A DNA stretch of 64,000 bases from Solimonas terrae (GTDB lineage Bacteria; Pseudomonadota; Gammaproteobacteria; Nevskiales; Nevskiaceae). The stretch spans positions 186,001 through 250,000 of the forward strand of contig NZ_JAAMOW010000002.1 in the NCBI RefSeq assembly GCF_011067135.1, written 5' to 3'. Shown piece by piece: positions 16,852 through 26,077 of the stretch. Below the pieces are notes generated by a model that ran no database searches, had not been told where the DNA came from, and was given only the letters and a program-made list of their open reading frames with translations. Position 1 is the first letter of the stretch, and each line of letters starts with the position of its first letter. The position numbers were made by a program, and so were the translations under genes.

Positions 16852-17499
16852 CTATCCCGGCCGGCCGGAGTTGAGTGCCTGTTGTGCGGCGAAGGCCCGG
16901 CGGTAGGCGGGGCGCGCCTCGCCGCGGGCGACGTACGCGGCGAGATTCGGGAATTCGTCGAGCAGGCCCGACGCGCGCAGGCGCAGCAGCACCGACACCA
17001 TCATCAGATCGCCGGCGCTGAAGGCGCCGTCCAGCCAGTCGGCGTCGCCGAGATGTGCGGACAGCTGGCGCAGGCGGTAGCGGATGCGGTCCTCGACCAG
17101 CGGCAGGCGCTCGCGGCTCCAGGCCCGGTCGCCTTCCACCAGCCTCGCGATCGTCAGATCGAGGATCGGCGGCTCTACCGTGTTCAGCGCGGCAAACATC
17201 CAGGCGATCGCGCGTGCCCGCCCGCAGGCGTCGTCCGGCAGCAGGCCGGCATGATGTTCGGCGACGTGCAGGACGATCGCGCCGGTCTCGAACAGGGCAA
17301 GGTCGCCGTCCTCGTAGGTCGGAATCTGCCCGAAGGGATGCAGGGCGAGATGCGCGTCTTCCTTCATCGCCTGGAACGAGACCGGCCGCACGTCGTACGG
17401 CTGGGCGGTCTCCTCGAGCGCCCAGCGCACGCGCGTGTCGCGCGCCAGCCCCTTGCCGCCATCCGGCGAGCGTTCAAACGCGGTGATGACGATGCTCAT
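16852..17499 (-). CDS. Glutathione S-transferase family protein
   Basis: 215 residues. The thioredoxin-like N-terminal domain includes HPFGQIPTYEDGDLALFETGAIVLHVAE, with the cis-Pro and the glutathione gamma-glutamyl-binding Glu/Thr. The C-terminal helical domain contains FSAGDLMMVSVLLRLR, the conserved GST N-capping box region. These enzymes conjugate or transfer glutathione to electrophiles, or isomerise ring-cleavage products. Similar in layout to the GST at 46584-47219. Convergent with the upstream operon and separated from it by the hairpin at 16802. Confidence 0.88.
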   Translation of the reverse strand: MSIVITAFERSPDGGKGLARDTRVRWALEETAQPYDVRPVSFQAMKEDAHLALHPFGQIPTYEDGDLALFETGAIVLHVAEHHAGLLPDDACGRARAIAWMFAALNTVEPPILDLTIARLVEGDRAWSRERLPLVEDRIRYRLRQLSAHLGDADWLDGAFSAGDLMMVSVLLRLRASGLLDEFPNLAAYVARGEARPAYRRAFAAQQALNSGRPG

Positions 17500-17637
17500 C
17501 GCAAATGATCTCCTGGCGAAAACCGCGGGCCGCCGTGCCGGCGGACCTTCGGCGATGATGCTGTTCCGCGTTCGGTTTGTCCGCCGATGCGGGCGATCGA
17601 ACTCCGAACCGATCCTGTCAGTGATCTGAAGTACGAC

Positions 17638-18165
17638 TCAGGCGCGCGGCCCGCGCTCAAACAGGCGACTGCCGAGCAGGGCGAAGCTCGGATCGCCGCC
17701 CGCTGCGATCGCATCCGGCGGCATCGCCAGCGGACGGCGAGGGGCCTTGTAGTCGTAACGGACCACGCGCTGCGCGAACTTCCAGCGGCCGTCTTCCTTG
17801 CGGTACCGATCGAGGTAGCGCACGGCCATCAGGTCTTCCTGCCAGCCGCCCTTGCCGTCCGGGATGACGTGCCAGGCGAGGGCATAGACCTCGCCTTCGC
17901 CGTGATCGCCGTCGACGGAGATCAGGTGATTGCAGACGTGATGGCCGCTGTAGCGCATGTACGGAAACGACCTTTCGAGGAAGTCGACGTAGGCGTCGGC
18001 CGGGCCGTCGAAGGTGTCGCCGTGCGTGTCGGTGGCATCGGCCGTGTACAGGCTGCGCAGCAGGGCGCCGTCCTTGCGGTCGACGCCACGCGAATACAGC
18101 AGCGCCAGTTCGCGGATCTGATCCTTGGCGACGAGCGTGGCGAGTGCAGTCTGTTCGGAATTCAT
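17638..18165 (-). CDS. SnoaL/NTF2-like protein
   Basis: 175 residues with the N-terminal helix VAKDQIRELALLYSRGVDRKDGALLRSLYTADATDTHG and C-terminal strands (MAVRYLDRYRKEDGRWKFAQRVVRYDY) of the SnoaL-like/NTF2 cone-fold family. This fold is used by ketosteroid isomerases, scytalone dehydratases, ring-hydroxylating dioxygenase small subunits and polyketide cyclases. It has an Asp in the first helix and a buried His pair (GHHVCNH). The reaction here cannot be assigned. Two other members are at 32501 and 37804. Downstream of the SDR gene on the same strand. Confidence 0.8.
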   Translation of the reverse strand: MNSEQTALATLVAKDQIRELALLYSRGVDRKDGALLRSLYTADATDTHGDTFDGPADAYVDFLERSFPYMRYSGHHVCNHLISVDGDHGEGEVYALAWHVIPDGKGGWQEDLMAVRYLDRYRKEDGRWKFAQRVVRYDYKAPRRPLAMPPDAIAAGGDPSFALLGSRLFERGPRA

Positions 18166-18202
18166 GCGGATGCTCCGGGGTTCCGTGCTCGGGGGGCTGC
18201 GC

Positions 18203-19006
18203 CTATTGCGTGAACGAGTAACCGCCGTTGACCGGATAGGTCTGGCCGGTGATCCACGACGCGGCGTCGGAGCACAGGAACAGCGCCATGCCGGCGACGT
18301 CGTCGGGCTTGCCGAAGCGGCGGATCACGTAGCGGCCGACGTGCTGCCGGGCGCGGTCGCTGTCGAGAAATTCGGCGAGCTGTTCGGGCGACAGCGGCGG
18401 TTCCAGCGTCGACAGCGAGATCGCGTTCGAGGTGATGCCGTAGCGGCCGACCTCCTTGGCGATCGAGCGCACGAAGCCGTTGGCGCCGGCCTTGGCGGCG
18501 GCGTAGCTCGACAGGCGTGCTTCGCCGACGCGCCCCGAATCCGAGACGATGGTGACGATGCGGCCGCGACCCTGCCGCACCATGCCGGGCAGCGCGACGT
18601 GGCAGCAGTTCATCACGCCGTAGAGGTTGGTGTGGAAGTAGCGATCCCATTCCGCCGGATCGGTTTCCCAGAACGGCGGCGAGGGCCGCATCTCCACGCT
18701 GGGCCCGGCATTGCCGGCGTTGTTGACGAGCAGCGTGATCGGGCCGAGCGCGGCTTCCGCCTTCGCGAACGCGGCCTTTACCGACGCGTAGTCGCCGACA
18801 TCGGCCTGCACCGGCTCGGCCGCGATGCCGAGTACGCGGATCTCGTCGGCCACCGCGACGGCACGTTCGAGTACATAGTCGTTGACGGCGACGCCGCCCG
18901 CGTTGTGCCGCGCCAGCGCCAGCGCGATGCCGCGGCCGGCGCCCTGGCCGGCGCCGGTGACGAACGCAATCTGAGCGCCCAGGTCCAGCGGATCGTCGCC
19001 GATCAT
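18203..19006 (-). CDS. SDR-family NAD(P)-dependent oxidoreductase
   Basis: 267 residues from the ATG at 19006, which follows CGGAGGAG; upstream in-frame codons cross the divergent promoter. Cofactor loop TGAGQGAGRG, NNAGNAG, catalytic SDSGRVGEARLSSYAAAK, and the ending WITGQTYPVNGGYSF mark a classical SDR. The Asp after strand 2 (AVNDYVLE) suggests NAD(H). It is divergent from the beta-propeller gene at 19260, with a RACA-N4-TGTY dyad midway between them, so both may share a regulator. Confidence 0.9.
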   Translation of the reverse strand: MIGDDPLDLGAQIAFVTGAGQGAGRGIALALARHNAGGVAVNDYVLERAVAVADEIRVLGIAAEPVQADVGDYASVKAAFAKAEAALGPITLLVNNAGNAGPSVEMRPSPPFWETDPAEWDRYFHTNLYGVMNCCHVALPGMVRQGRGRIVTIVSDSGRVGEARLSSYAAAKAGANGFVRSIAKEVGRYGITSNAISLSTLEPPLSPEQLAEFLDSDRARQHVGRYVIRRFGKPDDVAGMALFLCSDAASWITGQTYPVNGGYSFTQ

Positions 19007-19114
19007 GTCGTGCTCCTCCGTTTTTCCGTGTGCGGTTCGTGACTTGAACGCTGCGCCGGCGTCGGCCGTGATGCAAGCGCGAGCGCGTGCCGCTTGAACT
19101 CGATGCCGGTAATG

Positions 19115-19126
19115 GACAACCATGTT
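19115..19126. promoter_or_regulatory. RACA-N4-TGTY dyad, regulon site 1
   Basis: GACA-ACCA-TGTT in the divergent region between genes starting at 19006 (minus) and 19260 (plus), in the context AATGGACAACCATGTTGAT. It matches four other intergenic sites, at 21403, 25942, 34092 and 52505. Confidence 0.55.
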
Positions 19127-19259
19127 GATGATCGTGAGCGTCGTCGCCACGGTCAAGCGCGCTAGAATGCGGCGGCATCGCCTGCGCGCCGCGCGCGCGA
19201 ACGATGACGGTTCGCGGCGGCATCACCGCGGCACACAAGGAAACATCGAGGAGAGCAGA

Positions 19260-20855
19260 ATGTCGCTGCAAAGCGGACGCTATACCGCGGCAAGCCCGTT
19301 CACCGCCGCCGACGGCTGGCAGATCGAGCGGCTCACGGCGCCCAGTCGTCTGTTCGGGGCCAACGGTTTGCGCACGGGCCCGGACGGACGCGTCTATGTG
19401 GCGCAGGTCTCCGGCAGCCAGATCAGCGCGATCGATGTCGACACCGGCGCGATCGAGGCGATCAGCCCCAAGGGCGGCGACATCGTCGCGCCGGACGATC
19501 TGGTCTTCGATCCGGCCGGCAATCTCTACGCGACCGAAATCACCGAGGGCCGCGTCAGCATGCGTGCGCCCAACGGCGTGACGCGCGTCGTCCAGGGCGA
19601 CATGCCGGTGGCCAACCCGATCACCTTCCATCAGGGTCGGCTGATCGCCGGTGAATGCCGGGTCGGCGGGCGCATCATGGTGCTCGATCTCGACGGCGGT
19701 GCGCCGCGCATGGTGCTCGACAACGTGCCGATGCCGAACGCATTCGAAGTCGGGCCGGACGGCAAGCTCTACATCCCGGTGATGGGCGCCAACGAGATCT
19801 GGCGCGTCAGCCTCGACGGTGGTGCGCCGGAAGTCGTCGCCCGCGATCTGGGCGTGCCGGATTCGGTGAAGTTCGATGCGCAGGGTCACATCGTCTCGAC
19901 CCAGGTACACAGCGGTCAGGTGCTGCGCATCGATCCGCGCACCGGCGACAAGACCGTGCTCGCGTCGCTGACGCCGGGTCTCGACAACGTCACCTTCGTC
20001 GGCAAGCGGATGTTCGTGTCGAACATTTCCGGCTACGTCACCGAGATTCTCGACGGCGGCAGGACCCGGGACCTCGTGCCCGACGGCCTGAGCTGGCCGT
20101 TGGGGCTGGCGGTCGACGCGCAGGGACTGATGTTCATCGCCGACGGTCCCTTCTCGTACACGATGCCGCAGGGGCAGGCGCGGCAACTCGCCGGCATGCT
20201 GTTCACGCAGGGGTATCCGGGCTATTCGCGCGGCGCCGCCGCTGCCGGACCCGGCGAGTTCATCGTCACCACCGCCAACGGCGATGTCGCACGCTACTGG
20301 CCGGCACAGCAGCGCAGCGAAATGCTCGCCAGCGGCTTCAACCAGCTCTACGGCGTGGCGCTCGCACCGAAGGGCGCGGTGGTGTTCGCCGAGCAGGGCA
20401 CCGGCCGCGTACTGTCGGTGCAGTCCGGCACTGTCGAAACGCTGGCGACCGGTCTGAGGGAACCGTCCGGTGTTGCCGTCGCCGCGGACGGCAGCTGCTA
20501 TGTCGCGGAACAGACCGGTGGCCGGGTCACGCGGATTTCCGGCGGCCGCGTCGATACCGCGCTCGATGGTCTGCGCCGGCCGCAGGGCGTGCTGGTGCGC
20601 GGCGACACACTGTATGTCGTCGATGTCGACGCCAAGCAGCTGATCGAGTACGGCCTCGCGAGCGGTGTGCGGCGCGTGATCGCATCGAACCTGCCGGTCG
20701 GCGCGCCGGCCGGCGTGACGCCGAAGTTCCTTGGCGCGATCGGCACGATGTCGGGACCGATGGGGCCATTCGCCGGCATCGCGGCCGCGGCCGACGGCGG
20801 CCTGTACGTGTCGGGCGACGCCGAAGGCAGCGTGCTGGCGGTTCGTCCGGCATAG
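19260..20855 (+). CDS. SMP-30/NHL-type beta-propeller protein
   Basis: 531 residues from the ATG at 19260. Repeated beta-propeller blades carry motifs such as GLRTGPDGRVYVAQ, DDLVFDPAGNLYATE, PNAFEVGPDGKLYIP, GLAVDAQGLMFIADG, GVAVAADGSCYVAEQ and IAAAADGGLYVSGD, which is the SMP-30/gluconolactonase/NHL pattern. About 10-12 such strands suggest two propellers or one large one. No signal peptide, so probably cytoplasmic. A lactonase role would fit downstream of a Baeyer-Villiger monooxygenase, which makes lactones; that is inference. Leads the core catabolic series and is preceded by regulon site 1. Confidence 0.8.
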   Translation: MSLQSGRYTAASPFTAADGWQIERLTAPSRLFGANGLRTGPDGRVYVAQVSGSQISAIDVDTGAIEAISPKGGDIVAPDDLVFDPAGNLYATEITEGRVSMRAPNGVTRVVQGDMPVANPITFHQGRLIAGECRVGGRIMVLDLDGGAPRMVLDNVPMPNAFEVGPDGKLYIPVMGANEIWRVSLDGGAPEVVARDLGVPDSVKFDAQGHIVSTQVHSGQVLRIDPRTGDKTVLASLTPGLDNVTFVGKRMFVSNISGYVTEILDGGRTRDLVPDGLSWPLGLAVDAQGLMFIADGPFSYTMPQGQARQLAGMLFTQGYPGYSRGAAAAGPGEFIVTTANGDVARYWPAQQRSEMLASGFNQLYGVALAPKGAVVFAEQGTGRVLSVQSGTVETLATGLREPSGVAVAADGSCYVAEQTGGRVTRISGGRVDTALDGLRRPQGVLVRGDTLYVVDVDAKQLIEYGLASGVRRVIASNLPVGAPAGVTPKFLGAIGTMSGPMGPFAGIAAAADGGLYVSGDAEGSVLAVRPA

Positions 20856-20896
20856 CGGCAAGGACATCGACATCCGCAAGCGGGAGCGTGCGCGAA

Positions 20897-21310
20897 ATGA
20901 TCAAGCAGATCGTGTTTCTGAGGAAGCGGCCGGACCTGACCATGGCGCAGTTCATGGACTACTACGAGACCCAGCACACGCAGCTCGCCAGGCGACTCGG
21001 CGCCAAGCCGTCGCTGCCGAACGCGCAGCGTTACGTGCGCCGCTATCTGACGCCGGAGAAGAACCCGCTGACCGGCGAGGTTCTCGACTGCGGCTACGAC
21101 TGCATCATGGAAATCTGGTGGAACCGCCGCGAGGATTTCGAGGCGGCGATGCAGGGACTCGGCAATCCGGAGCTGTTGCAGGCCCGCCTCGACGACGAAC
21201 TGCGCCTGTTCGCGTCGAACCACAATCCGGTCTGCACGGTCGAAGAGCATGATTCGCCGGTCGGTCCGCGCAACGCGATTCCGAAGCTGGTTCTTGAGGC
21301 CGGCGGCTGA
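20897..21310 (+). CDS. EthD-domain protein
   Basis: 137 residues. It begins MIKQIVFLRKRPDLTMAQFMDYYETQHTQLARRL, the usual EthD ferredoxin-like (dimeric alpha-beta barrel) start, with the His of the HxxL element and a C-terminal strand CIMEIWWNRREDFEAAMQG. EthD proteins accompany oxygenase systems and may bind small hydrophobic substrates or act as small decarboxylases or cyclases. The gene starts 41 bp after the propeller gene, so they are probably cotranscribed. Confidence 0.85.
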   Translation: MIKQIVFLRKRPDLTMAQFMDYYETQHTQLARRLGAKPSLPNAQRYVRRYLTPEKNPLTGEVLDCGYDCIMEIWWNRREDFEAAMQGLGNPELLQARLDDELRLFASNHNPVCTVEEHDSPVGPRNAIPKLVLEAGG

Positions 21311-21635
21311 GCACCCGCTCGCTGATTCGCAGGGTTTCCGCCGGCCGCGGCCGTCCGTCGGACGGTCGGCAGTGGCGCGCGAAGCGATTGCGTCGGATAA
21401 TCAACATAGATGTTCAGTTGTCGTACCGATGGGCCGCCCGTTCATGCGCGTCCGGCGTTTTGCGGATTGACTTGTTCCGGTCCGGGTGACCAATATCGGA
21501 ACGACCTGAGCGGGTCGCGCGCGACAGCGGCAGGACGCCCTCCGGCGCCCTCGCGCGCCGCGCCGCGTACCCGTTGCGATTTCCAGTGCCGGCGCCATCC
21601 GAGGCCGGCATTCAATGACAGATTTGGAGGAGCTC
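21311..21635. other. Intergenic region upstream of Rieske gene
   Basis: 325 bp without a gene. It has a small CCGTCC/GGACGG hairpin near 21349-21363, the RACA-N4-TGTY site at 21403 about 220 bp before the Rieske start, and a GGAGGAG ribosome site directly before 21636. Confidence 0.55.
21403..21414. promoter_or_regulatory. RACA-N4-TGTY dyad, regulon site 2
   Basis: AACA-TAGA-TGTT within AATCAACATAGATGTTCAG, upstream of the first Rieske gene. The first eight bases and the TGT half match site 4 (34092). Confidence 0.55.
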
Positions 21636-23018
21636 ATGGACGAATCCATCGAGGCCGTGCAGAAAACCGCAGACTCGCCGGTCGATGAACTGGCGGAAGC
21701 GGTCACCTTCGGCGTCGACGCCTACACGTCGGAAGCCTACGTGCGCGCCGAGCGCGATCGGCTGTGGGCCAAGGTCTGGCAGCAGGTCGGTCGTGTCGAA
21801 GACCTGCCGGATGTCGGCAGCTATCTCAGTCATGAAATTCTCGATGACTCGATCATCGTCGTCCGCGTGGCAGCGGATCGCTTCAAGGCCTATCACAACG
21901 CCTGCACGCATCGCGGCCGCAAGCTCGTCGACGTGCCGGCCGGCGCCAAGGGCGCCAGCGGCCGCCGCAAGGCGTTCGTCTGTCCGTTCCACGGCTGGAC
22001 TTTCAATCTCGATGGCGACTGCACGCACATCCGCGAGAAGCAGGACTGGGGCGGTGCGCTGACCGCCGAGAACACGCATCTGTCGGAAGTGAAAGTCGAC
22101 ACCTGGGGTGGCTGGATCTGGATCAACATGGACCCGGACTGCGAGCCGCTGCGCGACTATCTCGAACCGGCGGCCAGCATGCTCGATCCGTTCGAGCTCG
22201 AGAACATGCGCGCGCGCTGGCGCAAGTGGGTGATCTTCGATTGCAACTGGAAGGTCGCGGCCGAGGCCTTCGACGAGATCTACCACGTCGATATCACGCA
22301 TCCCGAGTTCGTGCAGTTCGGCCAGTTCAACGGCTGGGCGCGGGCGCAGGGCAAGCACAGCAACATCGGCTACGACGCGCCCAGGAACATGGACGCCAAC
22401 CAGCAGGCCAAGCTGCGCATCGGCAGCGGCGACGCCCGTGTCTCGACTGCGAAGATGCAGACCTTCACCTGGGAGCAGGTCAACACCAACACGACCAGGA
22501 CCCTGGTCGACGCGGCGCTGCGGCTGGTCGACGAGCTGCCGGAAGGCACGCCGCCGGGCGACGTGCTGCAGCACTGGCTGGCGTCGGCGCGGCGCGACGA
22601 CGAGGCGCGCGGCGTGTTCTGGCCGAAGGTCGATCCGGCCCATGTGGGCAAGAGCGGCACCGCCTGGCAGATCTTTCCGAACTTCCAGATCGGACACGCC
22701 GTCAACAACATGCTTTGCTACAACTTCAAGCCCTGTGGCTACGACCCGAACAAATGCGTGTTCGAGGTTGCCGTCTACGAACTGTTCCCGAAGGGCGAGG
22801 AGCCGAAGGCCGAATGGGAGTACACGCCGGTCGGCGATCCTCGCTGGCGCACGGTGCTGCCGCAGGATTTCTCGAACATGGCGGCGGTGCAGCAGGGCAT
22901 GAAATCGCGCGGCTTCAAGGGGCCGAAACCGAATCCCTACCGGGAGCGGGCGATCGCCAACCTGCATCGCAATCTCGCCAGATACATGGGCAGCGGCGCG
23001 CCGGTCAAGCTCAAGTAG
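21636..23018 (+). CDS. Rieske non-heme iron oxygenase, alpha subunit
   Basis: 460 residues from the ATG at 21636, preferred over 21615 because GGAGGAG ends 3 nt before it. The Rieske [2Fe-2S] domain has CTH at about 90-92 and CPFH at about 116-119. The catalytic domain has mononuclear-iron ligands in EIYHVDITH (two His near 217 and 222) and a conserved Asp in LPQDFSNMAAVQ. It resembles aromatic-ring-hydroxylating and demethylating oxygenases of the homotrimeric alpha-only type. No beta subunit, ferredoxin or reductase gene lies nearby, so electron donors must come from elsewhere. It precedes a TauD-like gene by 92 bp and has a paralogue at 26078. Confidence 0.93.
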   Translation: MDESIEAVQKTADSPVDELAEAVTFGVDAYTSEAYVRAERDRLWAKVWQQVGRVEDLPDVGSYLSHEILDDSIIVVRVAADRFKAYHNACTHRGRKLVDVPAGAKGASGRRKAFVCPFHGWTFNLDGDCTHIREKQDWGGALTAENTHLSEVKVDTWGGWIWINMDPDCEPLRDYLEPAASMLDPFELENMRARWRKWVIFDCNWKVAAEAFDEIYHVDITHPEFVQFGQFNGWARAQGKHSNIGYDAPRNMDANQQAKLRIGSGDARVSTAKMQTFTWEQVNTNTTRTLVDAALRLVDELPEGTPPGDVLQHWLASARRDDEARGVFWPKVDPAHVGKSGTAWQIFPNFQIGHAVNNMLCYNFKPCGYDPNKCVFEVAVYELFPKGEEPKAEWEYTPVGDPRWRTVLPQDFSNMAAVQQGMKSRGFKGPKPNPYRERAIANLHRNLARYMGSGAPVKLK

Positions 23019-23110
23019 GCGTACGGCCGGCGCCGGCGAGGCGCGCATTCCGACATGAAAAGCTCGGCCGCGTTGCAGCGAGCGGCCGGTTGATCCACCA
23101 GAGGACAGGC

Positions 23111-23932
23111 ATGACATTCACAACCCGGGATCTGACCCCGCGCATCGCGACCGAAATCCGCGCGGACAAGGAAACCCTGCTCGGCGGCGCGCACGCGGCG
23201 CAGCTTCGCGAACTGCTGGAGCAGCGCGGCGTGCTGGTGTTTCCGAAGATCGATTTCAACGACGACGAGCAGGTGGCGTTCACCAGGACGCTCGGCACTT
23301 TCGCCCCTGAGCTGGCCGGCGAGATCATCTACAAGGTGACGCTCGACACCAGCGCGAATTCCCGGGCCGATTACCTCAAGGGCTCGCTGTACTGGCACAT
23401 CGACGGCACCATGAACGAGGTGCCGATCCTCGCGTCGCTGCTGTCGATGAAGGCGCTGCCGCGCTTCGGCGGCGAGGGCGATACCGAGTTCTGCAATACC
23501 TATGCGGCCTACGACGACCTCGCGGACGCCGACAAGACGGCGTACGAGAAGCTGCGCGTGATGCACTCCGCGTGGAATACGCTGTTCTACTACGATCCGG
23601 AGCCGGACATCGACATGCTGCGCGGCATGATGCGCATCGGCGATCGCGAGCTGCCGCTGGTCTGGAAGCATCGCTCGGGGCGCAAGTCGCTGGTGATCGG
23701 CGCCACCGCCCGCCACGTGGTCGACATGGATTTCAGGAAGAGTGCGGAGCTGCTGGTGAGCCTGCGGCACTGGGCCACGCAGCCGCAGTTCGTCTACCGC
23801 CACAAATGGTCGGTCGGCGATCTGGTGATCTGGGACAACACCGGCACCATGCACCGCGCGACGCCGTACGACCCGAAAGCCGGCCGCATGCTGCATCGGA
23901 CCAAGCTCGAAGGCGAGGAGGCGTTTGCCTGA
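23111..23932 (+). CDS. TauD/TfdA-family Fe(II)/2-oxoglutarate dioxygenase
   Basis: 273 residues from the ATG at 23111 (GAGGAC upstream). The facial triad is visible: HxD in YWHIDGTM and the distal His in GTMHRATPYDP, with the 2-oxoglutarate-binding Arg in MLHRTKLEG. The fold start LRELLEQRGVLVFPKIDFNDDEQVAFTRTLG is typical of TauD/TfdA hydroxylases, which oxidise taurine, 2,4-D, alkyl sulfates or other acids. The substrate here is unknown. Pairs with the Rieske oxygenase upstream. A diverged paralogue is at 33098-33931. Confidence 0.93.
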   Translation: MTFTTRDLTPRIATEIRADKETLLGGAHAAQLRELLEQRGVLVFPKIDFNDDEQVAFTRTLGTFAPELAGEIIYKVTLDTSANSRADYLKGSLYWHIDGTMNEVPILASLLSMKALPRFGGEGDTEFCNTYAAYDDLADADKTAYEKLRVMHSAWNTLFYYDPEPDIDMLRGMMRIGDRELPLVWKHRSGRKSLVIGATARHVVDMDFRKSAELLVSLRHWATQPQFVYRHKWSVGDLVIWDNTGTMHRATPYDPKAGRMLHRTKLEGEEAFA

Positions 23933-24118
23933 GGGGTTTTCCGGCTCGCCCGAGGTACGCCAGTGGCCGTCGGCGGGCAAAACCGCGCTGCGGCGGCGGC
24001 ACGGGCGGGTTCGGACGGGGTCGTCCTCGCTTTGCGGCTTGTCTGTACGCGCAAGCCCGTATATTGTGCGCCGTTAATAGGCAGCATCGTTGATTAACAA
24101 ATTGTGGAGGAGCGGTCC

Positions 24119-25939
24119 ATGAAGTGTCAGCCGACACACACGCCCGAGGATATCGACATCCCGGCGCTCCGGGAGAAGTATCGCGTCGAGCGCGAGAAGC
24201 GGCTGAACGGCGAGGGACAGAAGCAGTACTTCCGGCCGCGCAGCGGCGCCCTGGCCGAGCAGATGGGCGATCCGTACAAGCCGGTCGTGCCGCGCGAGCC
24301 CCTGAACGAGGATCTCGACGTCGCGATTCTCGGCGGCGGCTTCACCGGCATCCTGTCTGCCGTGCAGCTGAAGAAGGCGGGCGTCACCAACTTCCGCAAC
24401 ATCGAGTACGCCGGCGACTTCGGCGGCGTCTGGTACTGGAACCGCTATCCCGGCATCCAGTGCGACAACGAGTCGTACTGCTACATGCCGCTGCTCGAGG
24501 AAACCGGCTTCGTGCCGAGCAAGCGCTTCGCCGACGGTACCGAGATCCAGGCGCACTGCGTCCGCATCGCGAAGCAGTTCGGGCTGTACGACCGCGCGCT
24601 GTTCCACACCCAGGTCCGCGCGCTGCGCTGGGATGACGCGATCCAGCGCTGGCATGTCACGACCGACCGCGGCGACAGCATCCGCGCGCGCTTCGTCGTC
24701 ATGGCCGGCGGTCCGTTGAACCGGCCGAAGCTGCCCGGCATCCCGGGCCTGCAGAGCTTCCGCGGCCACGTCTTCCACTCGGCGCGCTGGGATTACGACT
24801 ACACCGGCGGCAGCTGGGAGAATCCGGTGCTCGACAAGCTCGCCGACAAGCGGGTCGCGATCGTCGGCACCGGCGCGACCGCGATCCAGGCGGTGCCCTA
24901 CCTCGGCAAATACGCAAAGCAGCTGTATGTCCTGCAGCGCACGCCGCCGAGCGTCGATGCGCGCCCCAATCCGCCGACCGACCCGGAATGGGTCAAGACC
25001 CTGCAGCCGGGCTGGCAGAAGCAGCGTCAGGAAAACTTCCATCACGGCGCGATGGAGGGCTTCCGGCCCGACGAGCCGGACATGATCTGCGACTTCTGGA
25101 CCGAGATTAATCGCAATGTTGCCGCCAAGCTGGCCGCGCAAGGCTGGCCGGAGGTCACGCCCGAAGCCCTGATGGGCATGCGCGAGATCGAGGACTATCA
25201 CGTCATGGAGCGCTTCCGCCGGCGCATCGACGAAATCGTCGAGGACAAGGCGACCGCCGATCTGCTCAAGCCGTGGTTCCGCTTCCACTGCAAGCGGCCG
25301 CTGTCGAGCGATACCTATTACCCGACGTTCAACCGGCCGAACGTCAAGCTGCTCGACGTCTCCGCCACCAAGGGCGTGGAGGCGCTGACCGCCGACGGTT
25401 TCGTGCACGACGGCAAGGAGTACCCGATCGACCTGCTGATCTGCGCGAGCGGCTTCGAGGTCACCAGCGATCTCGACCTGCGCTGGGGCATCGACGAGAT
25501 CAGCGGCCGCGACGGCGCCTCGCTGTACGACGCCTGGGCGGACGGCTACAAGACCCTGCACGGCGTGGTCGGGCGCGGCTTCCCGAACCAGTTCTTCACC
25601 GGCTACATCCAGGGCGGCCTGTACGCGACCACCGTCGAGCAGTTCAACCGGCAGGGCTATCACATCGCCTACCTGATCAGCGAGGCGCTGAAGCGCGGCA
25701 TCACGGCGCTGGAGCCGACGCAGGAGGCACAGGACGCGTGGGTGGCGACGATGGCGCCGTCGACGGAATTCGCGAAGTACCTGCAGAGCGAGTGTCCGCC
25801 GAGCTACCTGAACAACGAGTCCGGCAAGTTCCGCTATTACCTCGGCGAGTTCTATCTCGCGGGCTTCACCGCGTTCGAACAGCTGCTCCGGGAATGGCGC
25901 GACAGCGGCAAGCTGGAAGGTCTCGTCGTCCGGAAATGA
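24119..25939 (+). CDS. Flavin monooxygenase, Baeyer-Villiger type
   Basis: 606 residues from the ATG at 24119, directly after GGAGGAGCGG. FAD-binding GGGFTG at about 72-77, the BVMO fingerprint [11 protein letters not shown] (F-x-G-x3-H-x3-W) at about 204-214, and NADPH-binding GTGATA at about 240-245 are all present. The fingerprint is followed by Asp rather than the common Pro. Such enzymes insert oxygen next to a ketone, giving esters or lactones. The N-terminal extension before the FAD loop (about 65 residues) resembles cyclododecanone- and steroid-type BVMOs. Regulon site 3 begins 3 bp after its stop. Confidence 0.93.
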   Translation: MKCQPTHTPEDIDIPALREKYRVEREKRLNGEGQKQYFRPRSGALAEQMGDPYKPVVPREPLNEDLDVAILGGGFTGILSAVQLKKAGVTNFRNIEYAGDFGGVWYWNRYPGIQCDNESYCYMPLLEETGFVPSKRFADGTEIQAHCVRIAKQFGLYDRALFHTQVRALRWDDAIQRWHVTTDRGDSIRARFVVMAGGPLNRPKLPGIPGLQSFRGHVFHSARWDYDYTGGSWENPVLDKLADKRVAIVGTGATAIQAVPYLGKYAKQLYVLQRTPPSVDARPNPPTDPEWVKTLQPGWQKQRQENFHHGAMEGFRPDEPDMICDFWTEINRNVAAKLAAQGWPEVTPEALMGMREIEDYHVMERFRRRIDEIVEDKATADLLKPWFRFHCKRPLSSDTYYPTFNRPNVKLLDVSATKGVEALTADGFVHDGKEYPIDLLICASGFEVTSDLDLRWGIDEISGRDGASLYDAWADGYKTLHGVVGRGFPNQFFTGYIQGGLYATTVEQFNRQGYHIAYLISEALKRGITALEPTQEAQDAWVATMAPSTEFAKYLQSECPPSYLNNESGKFRYYLGEFYLAGFTAFEQLLREWRDSGKLEGLVVRK

Positions 25940-25941
25940 AC

Positions 25942-25953
25942 AACACTAGTGTC
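25942..25953. promoter_or_regulatory. RACA-N4-TGTY dyad, regulon site 3
   Basis: AACA-CTAG-TGTC, containing the perfect palindrome ACACTAGTGT. It lies 125 bp before the second Rieske gene, and the flank GTCTGTCTG resembles site 4 (GTCTGTTTG). Confidence 0.6.
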
Positions 25954-26077
25954 TGTCTGGCTCGCGGGGCCGGCGGCATCGGGTCTATGATCGTGGACCG
26001 GCCACCGCGCGATCGACAGGCGCAGGGTGCTCCCGCGATGTCGTCGCGGACCCCGAACCGCAGAACAGGAGGACGTC

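Noticed and set aside
18162-20879. Minus-strand open frame of about 900 codons opposite the beta-propeller gene
   Set aside because: Low-complexity Arg/His/Asp-rich sequence; the plus-strand frame has clear propeller repeats and a start.
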